This document shows, one piece after another, positions 33,850 through 43,289 of a stretch of 64,000 nucleotides of DNA. Made by a program: the position numbers and the translations under genes. Below the pieces are notes generated by a model. That model worked only from the letters and a program-made list of their open reading frames with translations. It searched no databases and was not told the origin of the DNA. Every line of letters starts with the position of its first letter. The stretch's first letter is position 1. The stretch comes from an uncultured Nioella sp. (GTDB lineage: Bacteria > Pseudomonadota > Alphaproteobacteria > Rhodobacterales > Rhodobacteraceae): positions 935,001 to 999,000 of the forward strand of contig CANMJH010000002.1 of the NCBI GenBank assembly GCA_947498125.1, written 5' to 3'.

Positions 33850-34455
33850 ATGACCACCGCCGTATTTGCCGGATTTTACCTCAGTTTCAGCCTGATCCTG
33901 GCTATTGGAGCGCAAAACGCGTTCATCTTGCGCCAAGGTGTGCGGCGCATGCATGTGTTGCCATTGGTAATCACCTGCGGGCTGTCGGATGCGATCCTGA
34001 TTGTGATTGGGGTAAGCAGCTTTGGCGTAATTTCCGAAGTAATGCCTTGGATCAGCCCAATATTGCGCTTTGGCGGCGCGGCATTTCTGTTCTTTTACGG
34101 ATTGCGCAGCTTTTGGGCGGCGTGGAAGGGCGGCGAAGCGCTTGAGGCTGCCGGTGACACAGAACAAAGCTTGCGCGCTGCGATCCTTACTTGCCTGGCC
34201 CTGACGTTTCTTAACCCGCATGTCTATCTTGATACGGTTGTTTTGATTGGCACTATCTCAACGCAATATGACCCGCACCGTTTCGCGTTTGGTGTTGGTG
34301 CTGCGACGGCCAGTATTGTCTTTTTCTTTCTGCTGGGTTTTGGGGCCCGCTCCCTTGCCCCATTTTTCGCCCGGCCAAATGCCTGGCGTTTTTTGGATGT
34401 TCTTGTTGGTGGCGTAATGTGGGCTTTGGCCGCGAAATTGGTTCTGATGCCCTAA
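33850..34455 (+). CDS. argO: LysE/ArgO-family basic amino acid exporter
   Basis: 201 residues from the ATG at 33850 (MTTAVFAGFYLSFSLILAIGAQNAFILRQG). The family signature GAQNAFILRQG and TFLNPHVYLDTVVLIG are clear, with five to six membrane helices. It exports arginine and/or lysine. The divergent argP gene is its probable activator. A start at 33787 would overlap the operator and is unlikely. Confidence 0.93.
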   Translation: MTTAVFAGFYLSFSLILAIGAQNAFILRQGVRRMHVLPLVITCGLSDAILIVIGVSSFGVISEVMPWISPILRFGGAAFLFFYGLRSFWAAWKGGEALEAAGDTEQSLRAAILTCLALTFLNPHVYLDTVVLIGTISTQYDPHRFAFGVGAATASIVFFFLLGFGARSLAPFFARPNAWRFLDVLVGGVMWALAAKLVLMP

Positions 34456-34502
34456 CAACGCGCCTTGCCGCACGGCGTGATTTGCGGTTCTGTCTGCGGG
34501 TA

Positions 34503-35414
34503 ATGGATATTTCCCCGATCAAATCTGCAGAAAAGCCAAGCCAGCCCCTGATGGGCCTGTTTTGGATGGTCGTAACAGGGATTTGTTTTGTTGGGGTAAC
34601 GGCCTTTGTAAAGCTGGTGGGAAACAACCTGCCGCCGGTGCAATCGGCGTTCCTGCGTTATCTGTTCGGTTTGATTTTCCTTGTGCCGATGATTGGCCAC
34701 CTGCGCCGGGCCCATTTGGGGCAGAGGGTGATTGGGGTCTTTGCGCTGCGCGGGGTGTTTCATGCCGCGGGTGTTGCTTTGTGGTTCCTTGCCATGACGC
34801 AAATTCCAATGGCCGAGGTAACGGCTATGAATTACCTGAACCCGATTTACGTGACGATCCTTGCATCGCTGTTCTTGGGTGACAAAATTTCGACCCGGCG
34901 GATCACAGCCATTTTCGTGGCCCTCCTAGGGGCGTTCCTGATCCTGCGTCCCGGGTTTCGCGAGATCAACGTGGGCCATATCGCGATGATCTTTACGGCG
35001 CTGTTTTTCGCGGTCGGATATTTCCTTGCCAAAATGCTGACAGATGAAACGTCACCCGGGGTCGTGGTGGCCATGCTGTCGATTGTTGTCGCGATTTGTC
35101 TCTGCCCCTTTGCCGTTGCCGTATGGCAACCGGTTGGCCTGACGGATGCGATCTGGCTTTTTGTCGTCGCCTGCCTTGCGACACTGGCACATTACACGAT
35201 GAGCCTTGCCTTTCAGGCGGCGCCGCTGTCCGTCACGCAGCCCGCGACGTTCTTGCAACTGATCTGGGCTAGCCTTGTCGGGCTGATCTTCTTTGAAGAG
35301 GCGATTGACCTTTTCGTCATGTTAGGCGGGACGCTGATCATTGCATCGGTCTGCTACATCGCCCTGCGCGAGGCGTGGTTGCGCCGCGAGGCCGCGAAAA
35401 AATCTGCGAATTGA
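34503..35414 (+). CDS. DMT-superfamily (EamA) transporter
   Basis: 303 residues with about ten membrane helices in two EamA repeats: GLFWMVVTGICFVGVTAFVKL and FTALFFAVGYFLAKML. ALRGVFHAAGVALWFLAMTQIPMAEVTAM and SLAFQAAPLSVTQPATFLQLIWA are typical of this group. It exports or imports small metabolites; substrate unknown. It begins 48 bases after argO on the same strand. Confidence 0.9.
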   Translation: MDISPIKSAEKPSQPLMGLFWMVVTGICFVGVTAFVKLVGNNLPPVQSAFLRYLFGLIFLVPMIGHLRRAHLGQRVIGVFALRGVFHAAGVALWFLAMTQIPMAEVTAMNYLNPIYVTILASLFLGDKISTRRITAIFVALLGAFLILRPGFREINVGHIAMIFTALFFAVGYFLAKMLTDETSPGVVVAMLSIVVAICLCPFAVAVWQPVGLTDAIWLFVVACLATLAHYTMSLAFQAAPLSVTQPATFLQLIWASLVGLIFFEEAIDLFVMLGGTLIIASVCYIALREAWLRREAAKKSAN

Positions 35415-35485
35415 CACGGGTCAAAGTGGGGGTGCGTACAAGGCGATAAGGTCAGGACAAATCATGAGAAAGAGGAGACTCATAA

Positions 35486-35725
35486 ATGTCCCACACGCCG
35501 CATGAACTGGCCGAGGAATTCCCAGATCAAACCCAAAAGATCCATGATCTGAAATTGGCGGACGCGCATTTTGCGAAGCTTGTCGACGAATATCACACCC
35601 TCAACCGAAAGGTGCACCGGTCCGAAGCCGGGGTCGAGCCGCGGTCCGAATTGGCAGAGGTCGATCTGCGAAAGCAGCGGATGCATCTGAAAGACGAGAT
35701 CGCAGGCATGCTTGCCAAAGCCTAA
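35486..35725 (+). CDS. YdcH-family small protein (DUF465)
   Basis: 79 residues: FPDQTQKIHDLKLADAHFAKLVDEYHTLNRKVHR and LRKQRMHLKDEIAGML, the short coiled-coil pattern of DUF465/YdcH. The ATG follows an AAGAGGAGA ribosome site. Function unknown in the family. Confidence 0.9.
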   Translation: MSHTPHELAEEFPDQTQKIHDLKLADAHFAKLVDEYHTLNRKVHRSEAGVEPRSELAEVDLRKQRMHLKDEIAGMLAKA

Positions 35726-35836
35726 GCGCGACATAAAGCAACCGTACCGATACAATATTCCGCCCTAGGGCGGGTTGCACCCCGTGGGGACAGGGGGCAG
35801 GGTCATGCGCGAATTTCCGGGTTTGGTGGATCGTGC

Positions 35837-37009
35837 GTGGCCCTTTTTAAAGACATCTCCGGCTCGGCTGTTTTCGCCGGGGTTTTGGCGGCCTTTGTGG
35901 GCTTTGCCAGTTCTTTTGCTGTGATCTTGCAAGGCTTAACGACCGTTGGTGCCAGCCCGGCGCAGGCGGCCTCAGGTCTGATGGCGGGGTGCGCGGCGAT
36001 TGCAGTAGGAGCCATCGGGCTCAGCCTATGGACGCGGCAACCTGTTGCATTGGCATGGACGACACCGGGCGGTGCATTCCTGGCGACCTTGTCAGTCCCC
36101 GAGGGCGGCTTTGCGGTGGCGGTTGGGGCATTCCTTGTGACGTCAGCTTTGATCATCTTAGCAGGACTATGGCGGCCCTTGGGTCGGGCGGCTTCGGCGC
36201 TGCCGAAATCATTGGCCAATGCGATGCTGGCAGGCGTTTTGCTTCCGCTTTGCTTGGCCCCGTTTCAGGCAATCGCGGCCTATCCGGCGCTGGCTTTGCC
36301 TATTGTCGTGACTTGGGCCGTCGTCGCGCGCATTCGGAAGGTTTTGGCCGTCCCTGCGGCGGTTGTTGCTGCAGTGGTTGCGATTGGCATGACCTCAGAT
36401 TTTAGCGGCGCAAATTTGATGGACACGTCCGGACCAATCTTTGTGATGCCGGCCTTTAGTTTGCAGTCGATTTTCAGTATCTCGATCCCGCTGTTCATCA
36501 TTACAATGGCGGCGCAAAACGTGACGGGAATTGCCGTGTTGGCCAGCTATGGGTATCGCCCGGATCCTAACGCCATGTTCCGCGCGACCGGGCTGCTCAG
36601 CTTAATCACCGCCCCTTTTGGTGCAGTTATGACCAATCTGGCCGCGATTACCGCCGCCATGTGCGCCAGCCCCGAAGTGCATGACGACCCTGCAAGGCGG
36701 TACTGGGCGAGTGTTGCCACGGGCCTTTCCTATATCGGTCTGACATTTTTAGCGGGGCTTGCGGCGGCGGCATTATCCGTCGCGCCGCCGCTCTTGATTG
36801 CAGGTGTGGCCGGTTTGGCTTTGCTAGGCGCTCTTACGGGATCGATCATCGGTGCGCTTGAGGTTGAAAGCGAGCGCGAGGCAGCCGTTGTGACCTTCCT
36901 GATCACGGCATCAGGCATGACCTTTTTCGGCATTGGCGGCGCGTTCTGGGGTCTCTTGGCGGGCGGCGCGCTTTACCTTTGGGATCAGCGTCAGCGCCCA
37001 ACCTCATAA
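35837..37009 (+). CDS. BenE-family (benzoate/H+ symporter-type) transporter
   Basis: 390 residues from a GTG start; about 12 membrane helices. Family marks are FVGFASSFAVILQGLTTVGASPAQAASGL, ALAWTTPGGAFLA and PLFIITMAAQNVTGIAVL. The substrate is not certain; no aromatic catabolism genes are nearby. It converges with the PccR regulator gene and overlaps its 3' end by 19 bases. Confidence 0.9.
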   Translation: MALFKDISGSAVFAGVLAAFVGFASSFAVILQGLTTVGASPAQAASGLMAGCAAIAVGAIGLSLWTRQPVALAWTTPGGAFLATLSVPEGGFAVAVGAFLVTSALIILAGLWRPLGRAASALPKSLANAMLAGVLLPLCLAPFQAIAAYPALALPIVVTWAVVARIRKVLAVPAAVVAAVVAIGMTSDFSGANLMDTSGPIFVMPAFSLQSIFSISIPLFIITMAAQNVTGIAVLASYGYRPDPNAMFRATGLLSLITAPFGAVMTNLAAITAAMCASPEVHDDPARRYWASVATGLSYIGLTFLAGLAAAALSVAPPLLIAGVAGLALLGALTGSIIGALEVESEREAAVVTFLITASGMTFFGIGGAFWGLLAGGALYLWDQRQRPTS

Positions 37010-38388
37010 GGCAAGGTTCCGCGCCGATTTGGGTCGATGGTCAGGTGCCGCTCAAGTGGCGGGACCGAGCGTTGATGACAGGCCGACCGCTCGCAGATCC
37101 GGCAAGAAATGCCGATGGGCTGATAGGCTGCAGGATTGTTCAGGTCCATTCCATCAGCATAAACAACCGAGCCTGCATGGCGCATTTCGCACCCCAGCCC
37201 GATGGCAAACCGCCGTGTTGGGGCATGGAACGAACCACCCGATTTCGACACATCCCGCGCCAAGCAAAAATAGCGCACCCCATCGGGCGTTTCGGCCAGT
37301 TGCCGCAGGAAATGACCCGGCATCTCAAATGCCTGATGCACGTTCCAAAGCGGGCAGGCCCCGCCAAACCGCGCAAATTGTAGCTTGGTTGCAGAATGGC
37401 GTTTGGTGATCGTCCCGGCTTGATCAACACGCACGAAAAAGAAGGGTAGCCCATTTGCCCCCGGACGTTGAAGGGTGGAAAGCCGATGGGCGATTTGTTC
37501 TATCGACGCGCCAAAACGGATCGAGAGCTGCTCAAGATCATGGCGGGTTTCGGCGGCGGCTTCGGCAAAGCGCGTATACGGCATCAGTACGGCGCCCGCG
37601 TAGTAATTTGCCATGCCGACCTTGGCGATATCACGGGCGGTATCGGTCTGGAACCGTGCCAGATCCAGCGTGGCGTCGAGCAAACGGGATTGATCGAGCA
37701 ATGCCAATTGATGCAGAAGCTGAAACCGCTGCGTTTCGGGCGCGCTATGACGAGAAAGGTTCAGCTCGCGGCGCTCAGCATCGAAATAGCGCATTTGTCC
37801 ATCGCTGACAAAACGGATGGAAACGCCAATGCGCTCAAAGGCATCGTTAATGGCGTGATCAAGAGTGTTGCCCGCTTTGGCCGCAAAGTTTTCAGCGGCG
37901 CGGTCAACGGCATCGACGTAGTTATCGCAGTAATGAAAGAAGTCGCGGACCTCTTCCCACGGGCTGGCCGTGACGCGCCCGCCTTGTTGGCCCAAAGCTT
38001 CGTCAAGGGATGCAAGCCGCTCATTTGTTTGGCGATAGGCCCGGTGCAAATGTAAAAAGGCACGGGCAAGGCCCGGTGCATTCGATGCCGTCAGGCGCAA
38101 GTCGGGCAGGGGGGGCGCCCCTTCGGTAAAGACCGGATCGGCCAAGGCTTCACGCATATCCGATACCAGACGTTCGGTGTCGCCCGAGGCGAGTTCGGTA
38201 ATATCAAAGCCAAATTCCTGCACCAATCCCAACATCACCGTGGATGAAACCGGGCGGTTATTGTTTTCCATTTGGTTGAGATAAGGCAGCGAAACGCCCA
38301 GCTTTTCGGCGAACTCTTTTTGCGTCAGGCCCATGCGCCCGCGCAGCTCGCGCAGCTTAGCCCCGGCATAGAGTTTCTGTTTAACCAT
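36991..38388 (-). CDS. pccR: Short-chain acyl-CoA regulator PccR/ScfR (XRE family)
   Basis: 465 residues from the ATG at 38388 (MVKQKLYAGAKLRELRGRMG). The N-terminal XRE helix-turn-helix is MGLTQKEFAEKLGVSLPYLNQMENN. The C-terminal part carries IPR-type DUF2083 features with cysteines in GISCRICERSACHQRSVPPL. In Rhodobacter sphaeroides the homologue PccR activates propionyl-CoA carboxylase genes and binds TTTGCAAA repeats (recalled from the literature). Similar elements lie upstream of this gene and of pccB. The frame extends to 38601, but that would overlap the MFS gene. Confidence 0.9.
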   Translation of the reverse strand: MVKQKLYAGAKLRELRGRMGLTQKEFAEKLGVSLPYLNQMENNNRPVSSTVMLGLVQEFGFDITELASGDTERLVSDMREALADPVFTEGAPPLPDLRLTASNAPGLARAFLHLHRAYRQTNERLASLDEALGQQGGRVTASPWEEVRDFFHYCDNYVDAVDRAAENFAAKAGNTLDHAINDAFERIGVSIRFVSDGQMRYFDAERRELNLSRHSAPETQRFQLLHQLALLDQSRLLDATLDLARFQTDTARDIAKVGMANYYAGAVLMPYTRFAEAAAETRHDLEQLSIRFGASIEQIAHRLSTLQRPGANGLPFFFVRVDQAGTITKRHSATKLQFARFGGACPLWNVHQAFEMPGHFLRQLAETPDGVRYFCLARDVSKSGGSFHAPTRRFAIGLGCEMRHAGSVVYADGMDLNNPAAYQPIGISCRICERSACHQRSVPPLERHLTIDPNRRGTLPYEVGR

Positions 38389-38397
38389 GGTGGCGCC

Positions 38398-38434
38398 TTT
38401 GCAACTTTGCTTTTCGCCAGTTTGCATCTGCAAA
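38398..38434. promoter_or_regulatory. Candidate PccR sites upstream of pccR
   Basis: TTTGCAACTTTGC (38398-38410) and TTTGCATCTGCAAA (38421-38434) lie directly before the pccR start and resemble the TTTGCAAA repeat recognised by PccR, suggesting autoregulation. Confidence 0.6.
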
Positions 38435-38456
38435 CCGAACGGAGCAAGCGCAGAGT

Positions 38457-39677
38457 TCAGGACGCTTTGATTTGCCGCGCCCGCCAGAACACGAAAAGAA
38501 TGGCAAGGATCGACATGGCAGAGCTGATGAACATAATCCATTGCAATGGGATTGCGCCACGATCTGCATCCAGCAACGTGCCCGAAAACGCGGATAAACA
38601 TGCGCCGCCTGCGATCATGATTGCTCCGCCCAGCCCGCTGGCTGTGCCTGCCAAATGTGGGCGAACAGATAACATTCCGGCCATAGAATTGGGCATTGTT
38701 AGGCCGTTGCCTAACCCCATGAAGCTACACATTCCGAAAAATACCAATGGATGGGTCGCCAATCCGGTTACGCCAAGCGTCAGCGACGTGCCCATGCCGA
38801 GCGTGGCAACGAGTGTTCCAATCAAAATCATTCGGTCCGAGCCCATTCGTACTGAAAACCGTCCCGAAAAGAAATTGCCCGCCGCATAACCAATTGCTGG
38901 CGCGCCAAGTCCGGCCCCAGCCCAGAATGGCGAAAGCCCATAGACCTCACTTGCTACAAATGACCCGCCGCCGAGATAGGCAAAGAAAGCCCCAGAAGCG
39001 AATGAGGCACAGGCGACATAGCCCCAGAAACGAGGCGACGTCAGAAGCTCAGGGTAAGTTCGCAATTGTTCGGAAAAACTCATGCCTTCGCCGCGAACAG
39101 TTTCCCCCTGATCACGGAAGCAAATCACTAGAACAATGAGCCCTGCCGCCGAGCAGAACAGAAAAATAGATTGCCAGCCCGCCGCCTGTTGCAGTGCGCC
39201 GCCCACCATTGGCCCGATCATTGGGATAAGCGCCATTCCCATCGTGACATAACCGATCATGGACGCGGCCTGCGCTTGAGGAACCATGTCGCGGACAATG
39301 GCCCGTGACATGACAAGGCCCGTAACGATGACCCCCTGGGCCAGCCGGCATGCAAGGAACACCTCAGCAGTTGGGGCAAATGCAGCTGCCAGAGAGACAA
39401 TCGAAAAAATACCAATCGCAGTTAGGACGACTGGGCGGCGTCCCAACTTGTCCGACAGCGGGCCAACGATGACTTGCAACATTGCGGTGACGGCCAGATA
39501 GGCCGAAACGCTCAACTGCATGAAGGCATATTCAGTTTCGAAATAGCGCGCCATTTCAGCAAGCGATGGCAACATGATCGACATGTTTAGCGCGCCAAGC
39601 CCGGCCATAAGGATAAGCGTCGAGATATGTGGGGGCGTCGTCCGGTCAAAATAACGGACGGTGGGAATTGAACTCAT
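38457..39677 (-). CDS. Bcr/CflA-family MFS multidrug exporter
   Basis: 406 residues from the ATG at 39677 (MSSIPTVRYF); 12 membrane helices. Motif A appears as VGPLSDKLGRRPVVL. The segment RAIVRDMVPQAQAASMIGYVTMGMALIPMIGPMVGGAL is typical of Bcr/CflA proteins. Substrate unknown. It lies between pccR and pccB, divergent from pccB, and shares the region with TTTGCAAA sites, so it may respond to PccR. A start at 39734 would reach into that operator region. Confidence 0.9.
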   Translation of the reverse strand: MSSIPTVRYFDRTTPPHISTLILMAGLGALNMSIMLPSLAEMARYFETEYAFMQLSVSAYLAVTAMLQVIVGPLSDKLGRRPVVLTAIGIFSIVSLAAAFAPTAEVFLACRLAQGVIVTGLVMSRAIVRDMVPQAQAASMIGYVTMGMALIPMIGPMVGGALQQAAGWQSIFLFCSAAGLIVLVICFRDQGETVRGEGMSFSEQLRTYPELLTSPRFWGYVACASFASGAFFAYLGGGSFVASEVYGLSPFWAGAGLGAPAIGYAAGNFFSGRFSVRMGSDRMILIGTLVATLGMGTSLTLGVTGLATHPLVFFGMCSFMGLGNGLTMPNSMAGMLSVRPHLAGTASGLGGAIMIAGGACLSAFSGTLLDADRGAIPLQWIMFISSAMSILAILFVFWRARQIKAS

Positions 39678-39741
39678 TCGTTCAGGTAACGCAGACAGCG
39701 GCGGTTTGTCTATGTGTATCGATGCACAGGTCATCAGGCAT

Positions 39742-39789
39742 TTTGCATATTAGCAATTGCAAATTATGCGAACTTCTTTACTTTGCAAA
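39742..39789. promoter_or_regulatory. Candidate PccR sites upstream of pccB
   Basis: TTTGCATA (39742-39749), ATTGCAAA (39756-39763) and an exact TTTGCAAA (39782-39789) fall in the 194-base divergent region between the MFS exporter and pccB. Confidence 0.65.
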
Positions 39790-39871
39790 TATTCCACATT
39801 TCACTAGGAATGCTGCACCTGCATCCTTATGGTCACGTCAATTCGGCTGAGGCCATGGATGGGAGAACGGC

Positions 39872-41404
39872 GTGAAAGATATTCTGCAAGAATTGGAAAC
39901 CCGGCGGCAAGATGCGCGCCTTGGTGGCGGTCAAAAGCGGATCGACAGCCAGCATTCCAAAGGCAAACTAACAGCGCGCGAACGCATTGATGTGTTGCTG
40001 GACGCCGATAGTTTCGAAGAATTCGACATGTTCAAAACCCATCGCTGTACCGATTTCGGCATGGAAGCCTCCAAGCCAAGCGGCGACGGCGTCGTGACCG
40101 GTTGGGGCACAATCAACGGCCGCATGGTTTATGTCTTTTCGCAGGATTTCACTGTCTTTGGCGGATCGCTTTCGGAAACCCATGCTGAAAAGATCTGTAA
40201 GATCATGGATATGGCGATGCAAAACGGCGCGCCTGTGATTGGTATCAACGATTCCGGTGGTGCACGTATTCAAGAGGGCGTTGCCTCGCTTGCCGGTTAT
40301 GCCGAAGTATTCCAGCGAAACATTATGGCCTCGGGCGTGGTTCCGCAAATCAGCGTGATCATGGGGCCCTGCGCTGGCGGCGCGGTTTATTCGCCCGCGA
40401 TGACTGACTTTATTTTCATGGTCAAAGACAGCTCCTATATGTTCGTCACCGGACCTGACGTGGTGAAAACCGTAACGAACGAGCAAGTGACGGCAGAAGA
40501 ACTGGGCGGTGCCTCGACCCATACAAAAAAATCCTCGGTCGCGGATGGCGCTTTTGAAAATGATGTTGAGGCTCTGGCCGAGGTTCGCCGTTTGGTCGAT
40601 TTCCTGCCGCTCAACAATCGTGAAAAACCACCTGTACGCCCGTTCTTTGACGATGTTGCGCGGGTCGAGGATAGCCTTGATACGCTGATTCCCGACAATC
40701 CCAACACGCCTTATGACATGAAGGAACTCATCCATAAGCTGGCGGATGAGGGCGACTTTTATGAGATTCAAGAGGATTTCGCCAAGAACATCCTGACCGG
40801 TTTTGTCCGCCTTGAGGGCTCGACCGTTGGCATCGTTGCAAACCAGCCAATGGTGCTGGCGGGTTGTCTTGATATCGACAGCAGCCGCAAGGCCGCCCGG
40901 TTTGTTCGCTTCTGCGATGCGTTCGAAATTCCGATCCTAACGCTGGTCGATGTTCCCGGCTTCCTGCCCGGTACGTCCCAGGAATATGGCGGTGTGATCA
41001 AACATGGCGCGAAATTGCTCTTTGCCTATGGCGAGGCGACGGTGCCAAAAGTGACCGTTATTACCCGCAAAGCCTATGGCGGCGCTTATGATGTTATGGC
41101 GTCCAAGCATCTGCGTGGTGATTTTAACTATGCGTGGCCAACGGCCGAGATTGCCGTGATGGGCGCCAAGGGTGCGACCGAGATCTTGTATCGGTCCGAG
41201 CTGGGCAACCCTGAGAAGATTGCAGAGCGCACAGCGGATTATGAGAACCGCTTCGCCAACCCGTTTGTGGCGGCTGAAAAGGGTTTCATCGATGAAGTGA
41301 TCCAGCCGCGCTCGACCCGCCGTCGCATTTGCCGGGCCTTTGCATCCTTGCGAACCAAGCAAATTCAGAATCCGTGGAAGAAGCACGATAACATTCCCCT
41401 TTGA
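39872..41404 (+). CDS. pccB: Propionyl-CoA carboxylase beta subunit (carboxyltransferase)
   Basis: 510 residues from a GTG start. Carboxyltransferase motifs: [70 protein letters not shown] and [14 protein letters not shown]. It transfers carboxyl from biotin to propionyl-CoA, giving methylmalonyl-CoA, with pccA 2.2 kb downstream supplying the biotinylated subunit. The mutase in the same region completes the path to succinyl-CoA. Confidence 0.96.
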   Translation: MKDILQELETRRQDARLGGGQKRIDSQHSKGKLTARERIDVLLDADSFEEFDMFKTHRCTDFGMEASKPSGDGVVTGWGTINGRMVYVFSQDFTVFGGSLSETHAEKICKIMDMAMQNGAPVIGINDSGGARIQEGVASLAGYAEVFQRNIMASGVVPQISVIMGPCAGGAVYSPAMTDFIFMVKDSSYMFVTGPDVVKTVTNEQVTAEELGGASTHTKKSSVADGAFENDVEALAEVRRLVDFLPLNNREKPPVRPFFDDVARVEDSLDTLIPDNPNTPYDMKELIHKLADEGDFYEIQEDFAKNILTGFVRLEGSTVGIVANQPMVLAGCLDIDSSRKAARFVRFCDAFEIPILTLVDVPGFLPGTSQEYGGVIKHGAKLLFAYGEATVPKVTVITRKAYGGAYDVMASKHLRGDFNYAWPTAEIAVMGAKGATEILYRSELGNPEKIAERTADYENRFANPFVAAEKGFIDEVIQPRSTRRRICRAFASLRTKQIQNPWKKHDNIPL

Positions 41405-41422
41405 GCTTCTTTTTCGGTCCGT

Positions 41423-41457
41423 CCCCCGCCTGCCCAGGTCAAAACAGCGGGCGGGGG
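41423..41457 (+). terminator. GC-rich hairpin after pccB
   Basis: An 11-base arm (41423-41433) pairs with 41447-41457 with one mismatch. There is no clear T tract, so it may attenuate or stabilise rather than stop transcription into the downstream genes. Confidence 0.4.
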
Positions 41458-41500
41458 TACGGAAATGATCGTGACCCACTGAGATATTGAAAGGGCAGGA

Positions 41501-41845
41501 GTGAAAAACCGCCACTGGCATATTCTACGTGATGGCAATAGCCTGACGCTGACCCGGCATTTGCCGGCCCGGTTCGATTTGCAGGCCGAGGCGGAATTTC
41601 CGCTCGCAGGCAAGTTGCGTCTGGCCCAGCAAGTCCGGCAGGATATGTGGCGGCTGCTGCAAAATACCCGTGGGTTTTCGCCCGTGGTCCATGTTGAGGA
41701 GCGGGACCATGGGCTGAGGCTCTGCGCCGGGGGGCGGGTCGAGGGCCCCGCCCCTCGCGCAGAGTTGAATATTAAGATTGCCGAACTGCTGAATTCTCCT
41801 GGTCATCGCCGCCGTTGGTTGGCTTTTGCGGGGGGCAGGACATGA
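41501..41845 (+). CDS. Conserved small protein in pcc locus (114 aa)
   Basis: 114 residues from a GTG start (MKNRHWHILRDGNSLTLTRHLPARFDLQ). A mixed alpha/beta protein with FPLAGKLRLAQQVRQDMWRLLQNTRGFSPVVH, no signal peptide. I recall similar short proteins beside propionyl-CoA carboxylase genes in Rhodobacteraceae, but no function. The stop overlaps the next start as ATGA. Confidence 0.75.
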   Translation: MKNRHWHILRDGNSLTLTRHLPARFDLQAEAEFPLAGKLRLAQQVRQDMWRLLQNTRGFSPVVHVEERDHGLRLCAGGRVEGPAPRAELNIKIAELLNSPGHRRRWLAFAGGRT

Positions 41846-42240
41846 GGATCTTTGTCGCCTCGGCCATCGCGGCTATCGCTCTTGCCGGATGCCGGGAAGA
41901 ACCGGTGGTTGTGCCCCCACTGCCTTCGGGACTGGTTGTGACTGAGGGGGTTGCTTTTTTTGCGGTACAGCCTTCGGGTGAAAATTGGCTGATCGTGCAT
42001 ATTGTGGTTCCGGACCTGATCGACGCCGATTTAAACGCAGAAGAGATCGCCACAGATACGGATGCCGTATGCGCGGACTGGATGCAGTACACCACTGATG
42101 CGCCGTTTGGTGAGCCCGATCAGGTGGTTGTTCATTTGGCCAGTGAACAAGTCGAGCGCGGCCAACCCGCACCGGGTGTGCGGCAGTTTTTCGCCGGATA
42201 TCGCTATGAAGACGGCTCCTGCATCTGGGAGGATTTCTGA
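41842..42240 (+). CDS. Lipoprotein of unknown function in pcc locus
   Basis: 132 residues from the ATG overlapping the previous stop. A lipoprotein signal ends AIALAGC (Cys16 or close), followed by LPSGLVVTEGVAF, NWLIVHIVVPDL and a C-terminal cysteine-containing YEDGSCIWEDF. It may belong to a DUF seen in Rhodobacteraceae; not certain. Predicted periplasmic, membrane-anchored. Confidence 0.77.
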   Translation: MRIFVASAIAAIALAGCREEPVVVPPLPSGLVVTEGVAFFAVQPSGENWLIVHIVVPDLIDADLNAEEIATDTDAVCADWMQYTTDAPFGEPDQVVVHLASEQVERGQPAPGVRQFFAGYRYEDGSCIWEDF

Positions 42241-42442
42241 TGCAGGCACAATATGTTGCGAACCGACGTCCCTGTGGATATCTTTCTGATGCAACCACGT
42301 CACAGACCACATTCCTGACACAATTCGGCGGCATTCCCGCCTGCTTTTCCTCTATGATCAGCGCGGGGCAGTTTCGGCTGCCTCTAACCGTGTTCCCGGT
42401 CGAAACCCCCTTTGTCCGGGCAAATGAAAATAGGAGAGCAGG

Positions 42443-42586
42443 ATGTCAAACCGCATCAAAGCGCTTCTCGCTCTGGGTCTTATCGTTGGCGTTTCCGCCT
42501 GCGCCTCTGCCCCTCCGCAAGAAGAGATCATCATCATTGATCCGGCACCGATCACGGTCGAGCCGGCCTACAACAAATACGGGTGA
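42443..42586 (+). CDS. Small lipoprotein (47 aa)
   Basis: A 47-residue frame beginning MSNRIKALLALGLIVGVSAC with the lipobox VSAC (Cys20) and an acidic/proline tail (APPQEEIIIIDPAPITVEP). AGGAGAG lies just upstream of the ATG and a terminator follows directly, so the gene looks real despite its size. Function unknown. Confidence 0.75.
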   Translation: MSNRIKALLALGLIVGVSACASAPPQEEIIIIDPAPITVEPAYNKYG

Positions 42587-42596
42587 TCATTCCCTT

Positions 42597-42628
42597 ACCG
42601 GACGGGGGGTGACCTTCGTCCGGTTTTT
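42597..42628 (+). terminator. Terminator after the 47-aa lipoprotein gene
   Basis: ACCGGACG (42597-42604) pairs with CGTCCGGT (42617-42624), followed by five T. Confidence 0.8.
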
Positions 42629-42664
42629 CGGCCATAGCTGCATCCAGAAATTGGAGGCTATGGT

Positions 42665-43036
42665 ATGATCAAACACAGAGGGTTCCCCGGCCGTCTTCCG
42701 GGTACAGACTATCAATTCACACTACGCCGCGAAAACAAGAAGGGCGCCACGCCGCTTGTTGCACGCGAACGCTTTGCAGATCGGCGTCCGCCTGATCGCA
42801 AAGCAGATGCAGGTTTTGTCGAGGCGCTTTGGCTCTATTTTGGCGACGCGCCATTTGTGCGCGGCAATCTGGATGCCGGCCGGCTTAGCTGGCTATTGGG
42901 CCGCGAAGTCATCGCGCTTGGTGATCCGTTCGACCCCGAAGATTACGACGCAATGTTGCAACTTGATGTTGCGCGCGCGCGGGCTTCTTTTCCCGAAGCA
43001 TTTGATGGCTCTGGCCATTGGGATGGGTCGGCATGA
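42665..43036 (+). CDS. Conserved small protein in pcc locus (123 aa)
   Basis: 123 residues, preceded by GGAGG eight bases before the ATG. No signal peptide or membrane span. Segments: FPGRLPGTDYQFTLRRENKKG, ADAGFVEALWLYFGDAPFVRGNLDAGRLSWLLGREVIALG. It has no recognisable domain. A terminator at 43204-43238 lies 168 bases after the stop. Confidence 0.7.
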   Translation: MIKHRGFPGRLPGTDYQFTLRRENKKGATPLVARERFADRRPPDRKADAGFVEALWLYFGDAPFVRGNLDAGRLSWLLGREVIALGDPFDPEDYDAMLQLDVARARASFPEAFDGSGHWDGSA

Positions 43037-43203
43037 ACCTGCCTACGCTTTTCCCGGTTGCGCAAAAACGCGCCCAAATCCCTTGCCGGTGTCTTGCCGG
43101 GTTTCGGTGTGCTGGCACCCATGCCAATTTCCATTTGTCGGCCCAAGTCCCCAGCTTCAATCGGGCCGATGGTAATGTGACGTGTTACCCTTCCCCTTCA
43201 AAG

Positions 43204-43238
43204 CGGCCCGTCAAATTTGACGGCGGGCCGTTTTTTTT
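43204..43238 (+). terminator. Strong intrinsic terminator
   Basis: CGGCCCG (43204-43210) pairs with CGGGCCG (43224-43230), with an inner palindrome GTCAAATTTGAC (43210-43221), then eight T. It ends the transcript from 42665 or a separate short RNA. Confidence 0.85.
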
Positions 43239-43289
43239 CAAAGGTGTAACGCGCCACTTAGAAAAAAAATGGGAAGAGGCACGAGCAAA

